Below, piece after piece: positions 52,925 to 60,641 of a DNA stretch of 64,000 nucleotides (position 1 is the stretch's first letter; each line of letters begins with the position of its first letter). Made by a program: the position numbers and the translations under genes. The DNA is from Chromatocurvus sp046260765 (GTDB taxonomy: Bacteria > Pseudomonadota > Gammaproteobacteria > Pseudomonadales > Halieaceae): positions 30,756 to 94,755 of the forward strand of contig JBHEOO010000009.1 of assembly GCA_046260765.1 (NCBI GenBank). The letters are read 5' to 3'. The notes below the pieces were generated by a model. It had not been told where the DNA came from, searched no databases, and was given only the letters and a program-made list of their open reading frames with translations.

Positions 52925-52970
52925 CGTGCTCAGGCCTGGGTGCGCTGCGTGCTCAGGCCTGAGTTCGCTG
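52925..52970. repeat. 23-bp tandem duplication across the sat stop
   Basis: Two copies (52925-52947 and 52948-52970) differing at two positions. The right copy encodes the last sat codons (Gln-Arg-Thr-Gln-Ala) and the stop; the left copy repeats them just outside the gene. Confidence 0.88.
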
Positions 52971-54140
52971 ATAATAGGCCATGAGGATTTCGGCGACTTC
53001 GGGCCGGGAGAACTCGGGCGGTGGGGCAGTGCCCTCGCTGAGCATTTCGCGCACGCGGGTGCCCGACAGGAGAACGAAATCGTCTTTGCTGTGATCGGGC
53101 GCGTCGCGCATCATCACCACGCGGTCGAGCTTTTTACTGTAGGCAGTGTGGTCGGCGCGGTAGATCTCCAGTGCGAGCGCGCCGTCGGGCACCTCGTCTT
53201 CGAAAATCTGCTGGGCGTCGAAGCCGCCATAGTAATCACCGACGCCGGCATGGTCGCGACCCACAATCAGGTGGGTACAGCCGCAGTTCTGACGGAACAC
53301 CGCGTGCAGCACGGCTTCGCGCGGACCGGCGTAAAGCATGTCAAAGCCGTAGCCGGTGATCATCACGGTATTCGGCGGAAAATAGACGTCGACCATTTTT
53401 CGGATCGCCGCGTCGCGGACATCTGCCGGTATGTCGCCGGGCTTCAGTTTGCCCAGCAGCATGTGGATGAGAATGCCGTCGGCGTCCAGATCCTCCATCG
53501 CCATGCGACACAGTTCCTCGTGCGCCCGGTGCATGGGATTGCGCGTCTGGAACGCCACAACCCGCTGCCAGCCTCGTGACGCAATTTCCGCGCGTATCTG
53601 CCCGGCGGTGCGGAAAGTGTCGGGGAACTCCGCGACGAAGTAAGAGAAATTAAGTACCTGGATAGGACCCGACAGCAGCCGACGCCCGAGGGAGGTGAAG
53701 GTCTTGACGCCGGGGTGCTCCGGGTCGCGGGTGCGGAAAATGCGCTCTGCCATGTCCCAGACCTGAGCGTCGGTCACCTCGTCCACGCCTGCGACGTCCA
53801 TCACCGCCAGCACCGGATTGCCTTCGACGTTCGGGTCGCGCAGCGCAATGCGGTCACCGGCAGCGATGCTGGCGTCATCGGTAAAGTTGACAATGGGTAC
53901 CGGCCAGAACAGGCCGTCGGTGGTGTGCAGATTCCCGGCAACCGACTGCGCATCGGCGAGAGACATGTAGCCGGTGAGGGGGTTGAAATAACCGGCGCCG
54001 AGCATCACGGCATTGGCGGCGGCGGCGGAGTTCAGCAGCAGTGACGGCAGGGTGTCGGCTTCCCTGCTCAGCGCCTCGCGCTCGCTTTCATCGTCGACAT
54101 ACAGGGCATTGAGCTGTTCAGATCCGTGCGGACTGATCAT
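52953..54140 (-). CDS. sat: Sulfate adenylyltransferase, single-chain (Sat/Met3 type)
   Basis: Activates sulfate to APS with ATP. The 395 residues show the ATP-sulfurylase motifs QTRNPMHRAHE (HxxH), TVMITGYGFDMLYAGPREAVLHA, LIVGRDHAGVGDYYG and LSGTRVREML. This is the monomeric-chain type, unrelated to the CysD-CysN heterodimer of E. coli. It is 35 bases downstream of cysC, so sulfate to PAPS is encoded by one transcript. Its stop region is duplicated. Confidence 0.96.
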   Translation of the reverse strand: MISPHGSEQLNALYVDDESEREALSREADTLPSLLLNSAAAANAVMLGAGYFNPLTGYMSLADAQSVAGNLHTTDGLFWPVPIVNFTDDASIAAGDRIALRDPNVEGNPVLAVMDVAGVDEVTDAQVWDMAERIFRTRDPEHPGVKTFTSLGRRLLSGPIQVLNFSYFVAEFPDTFRTAGQIRAEIASRGWQRVVAFQTRNPMHRAHEELCRMAMEDLDADGILIHMLLGKLKPGDIPADVRDAAIRKMVDVYFPPNTVMITGYGFDMLYAGPREAVLHAVFRQNCGCTHLIVGRDHAGVGDYYGGFDAQQIFEDEVPDGALALEIYRADHTAYSKKLDRVVMMRDAPDHSKDDFVLLSGTRVREMLSEGTAPPPEFSRPEVAEILMAYYQRTQA

Positions 54141-54175
54141 GGGTATCTCCTTTGTGTTCGGGGTCCGGCGCCGGC

Positions 54176-54796
54176 TCAGGCTGCGGGAATGATGTTTCGC
54201 TGACGCAGCAGCGCCAGTATCTCCGCCACTTCTTCGTCGAGACTCTGGCGCTCGGAATGCAGATGCACCTCGGGGGCCGACGGCGCCTCGTAGGGATCAT
54301 CGATGCCGGTAAAATTCTTGATCTCTCCCGCCCGGGCTTTCTTGTACAGCCCCTTGGGGTCGCGTGCCTCGGCGTCCGCCAGGGGACAGTCGACATAGAC
54401 TTCGATGAATTCCATGCCCGCCGCCTCGTGCAGAGCGCGCACCTGATCGCGGTCGGCCGCGTAGGGGCTGATAAAGCTGCTAAGGGCAATGACACCACTG
54501 TCGACGAAAAGCTTCGCTACTTCCCCGACACGACGGATGTTTTCGGTGCGATCCTCGGCGCTGAATCCCAGATTCCTGTTGATGCCCAGGCGCACGTTGT
54601 CACCATCGAGTCGGTAGGACAGCACACCGAGCTTGTGCAATACGCCCTCCAGCTCTACCGCAACCGTGCTCTTGCCGCTGCCGGACAGGCCGGTGAACCA
54701 GATAGTGGCGCCGCGATGCCCCAGCAGTCCGGCACGCTCGCCGCGCCCGATATCGCCCTCGTGCCAGTGCACATTGGTTGCCTTCTGCTCCACCAT
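54176..54796 (-). CDS. cysC: Adenylyl-sulfate kinase
   Basis: Phosphorylates APS to PAPS. Walker A is FTGLSGSGKSTVAVEL; LDGDNVRLGINRNLGFSAEDRTENIRR, SSFISPYAADRDQVR, FIEVYVDCPL and DPKGLYKKARAGEIKNFTGID are complete, and the Ser of the phosphorylation site is in FISPY. The 206 residues start at ATG 54796 (MVEQKATNVHWHEG), preceded by GGAGATGGAAG. It pairs with sat. Confidence 0.95.
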   Translation of the reverse strand: MVEQKATNVHWHEGDIGRGERAGLLGHRGATIWFTGLSGSGKSTVAVELEGVLHKLGVLSYRLDGDNVRLGINRNLGFSAEDRTENIRRVGEVAKLFVDSGVIALSSFISPYAADRDQVRALHEAAGMEFIEVYVDCPLADAEARDPKGLYKKARAGEIKNFTGIDDPYEAPSAPEVHLHSERQSLDEEVAEILALLRQRNIIPAA

Positions 54797-54811
54797 GCTC
54801 TTCCATCTCCT

Positions 54812-54823
54812 CAATTAAAATTG
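54812..54823. promoter_or_regulatory. AT-rich palindrome upstream of cysC
   Basis: CAATT-AA-AATTG, a perfect 5+5 palindrome 16 bases before the cysC start in otherwise GC-rich DNA. It could be an operator or part of a -10 region. Confidence 0.3.
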
Positions 54824-54851
54824 ACGGTGCCACGCACCGATTACAGCTTGC

Positions 54852-54867
54852 CGCCCCTGAAGGGGCG
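54852..54867. terminator. Hairpin between cysC and the upstream small gene
   Basis: A perfect CGCCCC-TGAA-GGGGCG stem-loop, 15 bases past the stop of the 58-residue gene on the minus strand. It has no T tract. Confidence 0.4.
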
Positions 54868-54881
54868 ATAGTTTCTCGTGG

Positions 54882-55058
54882 CTAGCGCAAGTAAAAGTCG
54901 ACTATCGAGAGCACGAGGGCCGCGCCGACCAGTGGTATCAACCAGCGCCGCAGACGCGCCATCTGCTCGGGGCTACCGGGCTTGGCGAAGCGCTCGCCGA
55001 GAAACACCATGAGGCCGACAGCGGCGAAAATCAGCAGCAACAGCATCAGCAGATTCAT
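54882..55058 (-). CDS. Small membrane protein, 58 residues
   Basis: Two hydrophobic helices, MNLLMLLLLIFAAVGLMVFLG and WLIPLVGAALVLSIVDFYL, joined by a charged loop (ERFAKPGSPEQMARLRR). The ATG at 55058 has an AAGGA site; an in-frame start at 55121 would add 21 residues that do not look like a signal. I do not recognise the family. It is upstream of cysC and sat on the same strand but separated from them by a hairpin. Confidence 0.65.
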   Translation of the reverse strand: MNLLMLLLLIFAAVGLMVFLGERFAKPGSPEQMARLRRWLIPLVGAALVLSIVDFYLR

Positions 55059-55194
55059 GGGCGACAGGTCCTTGGTTTTCCAGGCAGGCAATTGAGCGGG
55101 GGCACCCTCGATACGAGGCACCCTATGGGTAGCTTACCATGCTGGCAAGCGGGAATCACCGCCGCGAACCACCGTCGTGAGCCGCCGCCAGGAC

Positions 55195-56292
55195 TCAGAT
55201 CATAAGGGCGCCCAGCCGCGAAATGCTGACCCCGTTGCCGCCGCGCGTTACGCTCTTGGCAAGGGCCGACGCCGCCTCGGTCTCGAGCAGCGTCACCAGC
55301 CGATCGCGGCTGTCGGACGGCAGGGTCGCCGGATCCCAGCTGACGACACCGATGCTGAAGGTGGTATAGAGAACGCCGCCGCGACCATCATCGATAGCAA
55401 ATTCGCGGATATCGCCGCACAGACGCTCACCGATGTCATGTCCGTGCGGTTCACTGCAGGCCGGCAGAAGCACCCCGAATCGATCATCTTCGAGACGGGA
55501 CAGGTGATCTGTCTCGCGCAGGCAGGAACTCAGGCGCTGTGCCAGGCGACGCATGAGGAACCGGCAGGCTGCTTCTCCGTAATTGACGCAGAGTTCATTG
55601 AGGTTATCCACCTTCAGGGACAGCACGCACAGCGGATGTGCCGTGCGTCTGGCGCGCGCAATCTCGCACCAGAGTGCCCGCTTGAAGGCGCGGTCATTGC
55701 CGGCGCCGGTTTCCGCGTCGAGCAGCATGAGTTCATCGATTTTCTGCTGACGCAAGGCGCGGCGCAAAGCCAGAGAGACGGCGTGCATAAGGCTCTGCAA
55801 TAGCTTGAGTTCCGCCCGACCACCGCCGGGTGTTTCCTGGTCTAAACCGATGTGGTAGCTGCCGACCAGGCGACCCTCATCCAGCAGCGGAATGAGCACG
55901 GCACCGTTGGCAGACTGATTCCAGGGCAGGACCCGGAACATCCGCTCATCGGCAAACCCGATGATCTCGATTTGCGCGCTGGACGCATAAAGGGATTGCA
56001 GGGACAGGGAATCATTACTCAAGGTGAGCCCGCGATTCTCCCCTAGCGCTGCCGGCAGTCCTCGAGCGATATCGCCGTCGGCGTCCAGGAGATGCAGCTC
56101 GGACGCCGGGGCACCGAGAGTGACAGGCATGTCCGACAGCAAAAAAAGAATAAGGCCGGAAAGATCGTCCTCTGCCTGCAGGCGGCGATGCGCCTCAAGG
56201 ACACCGGTCAGCAGGTGGCTGTTCACGGCGATGTCAGCGCTGGGCTCCCGGTCTGCTCGGGCAGGTGAATCCGTTACCGGCTTGTCAGACAT
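55195..56292 (-). CDS. GAF-like protein with a degenerate GGDEF domain
   Basis: 365 residues: a sensor-like first half resembling GAF domains (residues about 25-185; LSGLILFLLSDMPVTLGAPASELHLLD, AVLIPLLDEGRLVGSYHIG) and a GGDEF-fold second half (LDAETGAGNDRAFKRALWCEI, RLEDDRFGVLLPA, YTTFSIGVVSWDP). The signature Gly-Gly-Asp/Glu-Glu-Phe is replaced by Leu-Glu-Asp-Asp-Arg-Phe, so diguanylate cyclase activity is unlikely. It may act as a GTP or c-di-GMP-responsive scaffold. It follows the 50-residue membrane gene by nine bases. Confidence 0.82.
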   Translation of the reverse strand: MSDKPVTDSPARADREPSADIAVNSHLLTGVLEAHRRLQAEDDLSGLILFLLSDMPVTLGAPASELHLLDADGDIARGLPAALGENRGLTLSNDSLSLQSLYASSAQIEIIGFADERMFRVLPWNQSANGAVLIPLLDEGRLVGSYHIGLDQETPGGGRAELKLLQSLMHAVSLALRRALRQQKIDELMLLDAETGAGNDRAFKRALWCEIARARRTAHPLCVLSLKVDNLNELCVNYGEAACRFLMRRLAQRLSSCLRETDHLSRLEDDRFGVLLPACSEPHGHDIGERLCGDIREFAIDDGRGGVLYTTFSIGVVSWDPATLPSDSRDRLVTLLETEAASALAKSVTRGGNGVSISRLGALMI

Positions 56293-56301
56293 ACCGTCCG
56301 C

Positions 56302-56454
56302 CTACCCTCTTCGTTTTTTCCGTCGCCTGAAAACGCGGAAAGCCGCGTCGATCGCACGCCGGCTCAGTATGCCCATTCGCCGAGCGAACGCCAACGCGCA
56401 CCAACTGCACAGCGCCAGTGCAAGCGCAATTACGAGCAACACTGCGAAGTCCAT
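56302..56454 (-). CDS. Possible 50-residue membrane peptide
   Basis: Starts MDFAVLLVIALALALCSWCA, one long hydrophobic helix, then a very basic tail ending FRRRKKRRG. A one-helix protein with a positively charged cytosolic tail is a common small-protein design. It sits nine bases before the GAF-GGDEF gene on the same strand. No strong ribosome site is visible, and an overlapping frame of 61 codons competes, so this is provisional. Confidence 0.5.
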   Translation of the reverse strand: MDFAVLLVIALALALCSWCALAFARRMGILSRRAIDAAFRVFRRRKKRRG

Positions 56455-56511
56455 CACAAAAACCGATCATTATTGCGAAGGCCCGCAGGGCGCACTATAC
56501 TCGTGTCGCAA

Positions 56512-56593
56512 ACCAAGGGGAGGCCCCAGGCCTGAGACGCTCATCGAGCGGACCCTTCGAACCTGATCCGGATCATACCGGCGTAGGGATGGT
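56512..56593 (+). promoter_or_regulatory. TPP riboswitch (THI element)
   Basis: The conserved aptamer core is unmistakable: CTGAGA (56532-56537) at the pyrimidine pocket, then ACCCTT, GAACCTGATCCGG and ATACCGGCGTAGGGA. Helices can be drawn: P1 ACCA/TGGT, P2 GGG/CCC, P3 GGCC-CCA-GGCC, and P3a CGCTC-ATC-GAGCG. Downstream, CTCCCG (56613-56618) can pair with the ribosome site CGGGAG (56637-56642), and CCTCCC (56612-56617) with GGGAGG (56518-56523) in the aptamer, giving mutually exclusive folds. It should repress translation of the receptor when TPP is plentiful. Confidence 0.95.
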
Positions 56594-56650
56594 GATCGCA
56601 GCTTCTGCTCTCCTCCCGCGCCATTCTCAGCTTTTACGGGAGTGAAGCGC

Positions 56651-58789
56651 ATGACCAACCAGCCACCGATCAAGACTCTGCCCTCGCTTATCGGCACCTC
56701 ATTGATCGGCACCTCATTGCTTTGCGGTATCTGTGCCGCTGATTCATCGCCCATTCTGCCGGAAATTGTCGTGACCGCCGAATTGCGCGATACGTCCCTG
56801 CTCGATCAGGCGGCCAGCACCAGCGTGACCGACGCCGCCACCATCGCCGCCCGCGCCGCCCAGCACCTGGAGGAAATCCTGGCGCTGGCGCCGAACGTCA
56901 ATCTTTCGGGGGGCAGCTCGCGCGCGCGTTATTACCAGATTCGCGGTGTCGGGGAACGCAGCCAGTTCGTGGAGCCGCTGAATCCCTCCGTCGGCCTGTT
57001 GATCAATGGGATAGATTTCAGCGGTCTCGGCGCAGCGGGCACCCTGTTCGATGCGGAGCAGGTCGAGATTCTGCGCGGCCCGCAGGGCACGCTGCACGGT
57101 GCCAATGCCCTCGCCGGGCTGATCAACATCCGCACGGCGGCGCCGCAGGCAGAGCCTGCGGCGCGTGTGCGCGCGACCCTGGGCGACTACGGCGAGCGCA
57201 CGGCGGGCGCGAGCGTAACCGGACCGATCATCGATGACAGACTGCTGTATCGCGCATCGATCAACCAGCATCGCAGCGACGGCTATATCGAAAACGCCTT
57301 CCTGAACCGCGACAACACGAACAATCTGGACGAGCTGTCGTCGCATGTTCATCTGCGCTGGCTGCCGGGCGCACGCCACGTCGTGGACCTGAACCTGATG
57401 CACATCGATGTCGACAACGGCTACGACGCCTTCTCCCTGGACAATACGCGCACCACGCTGTCGGACCAGCCCGGACACGACCGTCAGCGCAGCAACGCCA
57501 TCGGACTGTCCTGGAATATCGAGGGCAACACGGTGCTCACGGAACTCATGCTCACGCTGGCCGACACCGACACCGATTACGCCTTCGATGAAGACTGGAG
57601 CTTTGTCGGCATTGCCCCTGAGCTGGAATACTCATCCTTCGACCGCTACCTGCGCGATCGACAGAGCTACAGCGCCCAGCTGCGCCAGTCATCCCTGCAG
57701 CCGCTGCTTGTCGGAAATCTGCAGGCCGACTGGGTAGCCGGTCTCTATTATCTGGAGGATGATGAATCGCTGCGCCGTCGCTATACCTATCTGGCAGAGG
57801 ACTTCACCAGCGACTTCCGGACGCAGACCGTCGCGGCCTACGCCCAGCTGGATACAGCACTGAGCGAACAGCTCACGCTGAGCACCGGTCTGCGCCTGGC
57901 GCGCCGCGACATGAATTACGCGGACAGCAACAGCGTGCGTGCCGACCCACAGAACACGCTCTGGGGTGCCAAGCTCGCACTGGAGTATCGCTACGGCGAC
58001 AGCGGTCTGATGTACGCCAGCGTTTCCCGGGGTTATCGCGCCAATGGCGTAAACGCTGGCGTCCTGTCGACAGATCCGCAGGCGCTGACCGATGCCGGCG
58101 CATCAGCGCTCGCCGGCAACGGATTTTACGACGAGGAGCTGCTGTGGAACTATGAGCTGGGGCACAAGGCGCTGTTTCTCGACGGGCGCCTGTCCAGCCG
58201 CCTGGCCCTGTTCTATATGGATCGGAGCGATCAGCAGGCGCGCGGCTCACTGGCACTGCCGCGCCCTGACGGCAGCACCGCGTTTATCGACTACACCGAT
58301 AACGCCGCGGCGGGCACCAATATTGGACTGGAGTGGGAGATGGACTGGCAGGTATCGGCGCAATTGCAGGTTTACGCAAGCCTTGGCCTGCTTGATGCCG
58401 AGTTCGACGACTACGTCAATGCGGCGGGTGAAAACCTGTCCGGCCGCGAGCAGGCGCATGCGCCCAACTATCAGTTCAGCACGGGCGCGAGCTACCAGCT
58501 GGCCGACAGGTGGCACGTGCGTGCGGAAATCGAGGGCAGGGACAACTTTTATTTTTCCGATCGCCACAACACCACTGCCCGGTCGACAACGCTCGGCCAT
58601 CTGCGCCTTGATTACCGCGCCGTCGACTGGACGCTCGGCCTCTGGGTGCGCAATATCACCGACCGGGACTACTACGTGCGCGGCTTCGGCGCCTTCGGCA
58701 ACGACCCGCGCAAGGGCTACGAGGTGGAACCCTATTACCAGTTCGCCGCACCACGACGCATCGGCGTGACAGGCGAATACCGCTTCTGA
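56651..58789 (+). CDS. TonB-dependent receptor under TPP control, probable thiamine-compound importer
   Basis: A 712-residue outer-membrane beta barrel. An N-terminal signal region holds a duplicated LIGTS; the TonB box is EIVVTAE. The plug domain follows (LEEILALAPNVNLSGGSSRARYYQIRGVG, VEILRGPQGTLHGANALAGLINI), then the barrel with alternating strands, ending in Phe (VTGEYRF). I use ATG 56651, eight bases after GGGAG; a GTG at 56642 overlaps that ribosome site. Control by a TPP riboswitch is the basis for assigning thiamine or a derivative as cargo. It is coupled to the kinase by TGATG. Confidence 0.9.
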   Translation: MTNQPPIKTLPSLIGTSLIGTSLLCGICAADSSPILPEIVVTAELRDTSLLDQAASTSVTDAATIAARAAQHLEEILALAPNVNLSGGSSRARYYQIRGVGERSQFVEPLNPSVGLLINGIDFSGLGAAGTLFDAEQVEILRGPQGTLHGANALAGLINIRTAAPQAEPAARVRATLGDYGERTAGASVTGPIIDDRLLYRASINQHRSDGYIENAFLNRDNTNNLDELSSHVHLRWLPGARHVVDLNLMHIDVDNGYDAFSLDNTRTTLSDQPGHDRQRSNAIGLSWNIEGNTVLTELMLTLADTDTDYAFDEDWSFVGIAPELEYSSFDRYLRDRQSYSAQLRQSSLQPLLVGNLQADWVAGLYYLEDDESLRRRYTYLAEDFTSDFRTQTVAAYAQLDTALSEQLTLSTGLRLARRDMNYADSNSVRADPQNTLWGAKLALEYRYGDSGLMYASVSRGYRANGVNAGVLSTDPQALTDAGASALAGNGFYDEELLWNYELGHKALFLDGRLSSRLALFYMDRSDQQARGSLALPRPDGSTAFIDYTDNAAAGTNIGLEWEMDWQVSAQLQVYASLGLLDAEFDDYVNAAGENLSGREQAHAPNYQFSTGASYQLADRWHVRAEIEGRDNFYFSDRHNTTARSTTLGHLRLDYRAVDWTLGLWVRNITDRDYYVRGFGAFGNDPRKGYEVEPYYQFAAPRRIGVTGEYRF
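56690..56719 (+). repeat. Perfect 15-bp tandem duplication in the receptor signal peptide
   Basis: ATCGGCACCTCATTG occurs twice with no mismatch, encoding Ile-Gly-Thr-Ser-Leu twice. Perfect identity suggests a recent event or strong constraint. Confidence 0.9.
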
Positions 58790-59724
58790 TGACGCCGGCG
58801 CCCGACCCTGCAGACTCCCCGGGCTCCCTCAGCATCCAGACGGCTCTGCGGAAAGGACTTGCACTGATCAACCAGCATCGCAAGGACTGGTCAGCGGGTG
58901 CGGGTGAGGTGACACTGGCAGGCTCCCTGTCACCTGGCGGCACCAGCAACCACAGCTTTCTGGTTTACGCCGGCGCCGAAACCCTGGTGCTGCGGCTGGA
59001 CGGCGTCGATCCGGCGCGTAACGCTATTCACCGGGACACGGAATTCCAAGTGCACGCCGCGGCGGCTGCGGCAGATCTTGCACCCACGCCGCATTTTCAT
59101 GACGCGGATGCCGGTGTGCTGCTGGTGGACTATATCGCGCCGGACCCATTGCCAGACGTCGTAAAGGACCCGGCCTCCGACGTCGCAGATCTGCTCCGGG
59201 CCATTCATGCTCTGCGTGTTGACGACGCCCCTCGTCTGTCGCTTGCGGCTCGTATCGTGCATTACGAAACACAGGTTCGCCGGCGCTGTCGCCCCGCAAG
59301 CGCGGACCTTATGCAAATTATTGCACCACCGATACTGCGCGCCTGTCAGGCCCTCGATGCGGACGCAGCCGCCGGTGTGATCTGCCATAACGATCTCACC
59401 CCCGCCAACCGCCTGTACCATGGCGGCAGACTGTACGCGCTCGACTGGGAATACGCCGCCTGCGGCAGCCGCTGGTTCGATCTGGCAGTCGCCTGCGACA
59501 GACAGATCACAGCGCCGGCCTTGCTTGCGGCCTATCTGCAGCGATCACCCACGGCACGGGAATCAGCGCTGTTCGCAGACTCACAGCGTGTTGCGCGTTA
59601 TCTCGAACTGCTGTGGCTCGCCTGCAATACCCGTTTTACGGAGCAGCAGCTGCATGACGGCCTGTGCGATCTAAGGGCAGGCCTCGCTGCAGCGACAACA
59701 GTGGAATCAATCCGTGCCAACTGA
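58789..59724 (+). CDS. APH/choline-kinase-type phosphotransferase, candidate thiamine kinase
   Basis: A cytosolic kinase of the aminoglycoside-phosphotransferase fold, 311 residues. The N-lobe has GGTSNHSFLVYAGAETLVLRLDG; the catalytic loop is VICHNDLTPANRLYHGG (Asp and Asn of Brenner's motif) and the metal-binding Asp is in YALDWEYAACGSRWFDLA. The C-terminal part is helical. E. coli ThiK, which phosphorylates thiamine, has the same fold and a DWEYA motif. Placement behind a TPP riboswitch and a TonB receptor makes thiamine, or another imported vitamin, the likely substrate; this is inference. Confidence 0.82.
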   Translation: MTPAPDPADSPGSLSIQTALRKGLALINQHRKDWSAGAGEVTLAGSLSPGGTSNHSFLVYAGAETLVLRLDGVDPARNAIHRDTEFQVHAAAAAADLAPTPHFHDADAGVLLVDYIAPDPLPDVVKDPASDVADLLRAIHALRVDDAPRLSLAARIVHYETQVRRRCRPASADLMQIIAPPILRACQALDADAAAGVICHNDLTPANRLYHGGRLYALDWEYAACGSRWFDLAVACDRQITAPALLAAYLQRSPTARESALFADSQRVARYLELLWLACNTRFTEQQLHDGLCDLRAGLAAATTVESIRAN

Positions 59725-60628
59725 TCTCGCCCCCCGGGACTGGCATATCCTCGGTGCCGGCGCCATCGGCACCCTGTTTGCGCATCGTCTCGCGACCGCG
59801 GTCTGCAAGGTGACGCTATTGTCGCGAACGGCCGATGAGACTCAGCGAACGCTGACGCTGGACAGCGGCGGCAACACAATGCGACGCGCGTTTCCGCTAT
59901 CCGCGGTGACTGAACGCACGCCGATACTTCGACTACTGGTCAGCACGAAGGCAGGCGATGTCGATGCTGCGATCAACAGCATTCGCCACCGCCTGCACGG
60001 CGACACAACGGTGCTGATTCTTGCCAACGGCATGGGCTTTGCCGGCGACCTCCCCCACGGCCTCGCCGCCTTTCGCGGCAGCAGCACAGACGGTGCCTAT
60101 CGCGAGCGAGCCGGACATACCGTTCACGCCGGCAGCGGAACCACCTGTATTGGACTGCCGGGCATGACCATGGATCCTCCGGACTGGTTCTCTGCCGCCT
60201 GGGGCCAGCTGCCAGATTGCCACTGGGACAACGCTATCGAGACAACGCTGTGGCGAAAGCTCGCCGTCAACTGCGTCATCAATCCACTTACCGCTGCCTA
60301 CCGCTGCCGCAATGGCGAGCTGGCCACCGCCACCTATCGTCCGCTGCTCATCGCCCTGTGCCGCGAGATCATGCTCGCCTGTCGCGCTGCCGGCAGGGAC
60401 AGCGTGGCAGCGTCGCTGCAGGGCGATGTACTGAAGGTCATCGCCAATACCGCGCAGAACCGCTCCTCAATGCTGCAGGACGTACTTCAGCAGCGATCCA
60501 CCGAAATCGACTTTATCAACGGTTACCTGCTCAGTCACCCGGCCGTCAGGGAGCTGGATCTGCCAGTGAACAGACGACTGATCAGCGCGATCAAGGCGGG
60601 ACGACCGCTTCACGCTACGCAGCCCTGA
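59714..60628 (+). CDS. panE: 2-dehydropantoate 2-reductase family protein (PanE/ApbA)
   Basis: Reduces ketopantoate to pantoate with NADPH for coenzyme A. The Rossmann motif is HILGAGAIGTLFAHRLA; ILANGMGFAGDLP follows, then the diagnostic LWRKLAVNCVINPLTA with catalytic Lys and Asn, and SSMLQD with TEIDFINGYLL. The 304 residues match PanE. It starts at GTG 59714, overlapping the kinase by 11 bases. PanE was first named ApbA for alternative pyrimidine biosynthesis in thiamine genetics, so TPP control here is notable. Confidence 0.88.
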   Translation: MPTDLAPRDWHILGAGAIGTLFAHRLATAVCKVTLLSRTADETQRTLTLDSGGNTMRRAFPLSAVTERTPILRLLVSTKAGDVDAAINSIRHRLHGDTTVLILANGMGFAGDLPHGLAAFRGSSTDGAYRERAGHTVHAGSGTTCIGLPGMTMDPPDWFSAAWGQLPDCHWDNAIETTLWRKLAVNCVINPLTAAYRCRNGELATATYRPLLIALCREIMLACRAAGRDSVAASLQGDVLKVIANTAQNRSSMLQDVLQQRSTEIDFINGYLLSHPAVRELDLPVNRRLISAIKAGRPLHATQP

Positions 60629-60641
60629 CCGGGCTCTTCCG

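Noticed and set aside
55195..56292. Active diguanylate cyclase
   Set aside because: The GGDEF signature is lost (Leu-Glu-Asp-Asp-Arg-Phe), so catalysis is unlikely although the fold is retained.
56285..56470. A 61-codon frame overlapping the 50-residue membrane peptide
   Set aside because: Its product lacks a hydrophobic segment or motif; the alternative frame has a clean helix plus basic tail and is preferred, though neither is proven.
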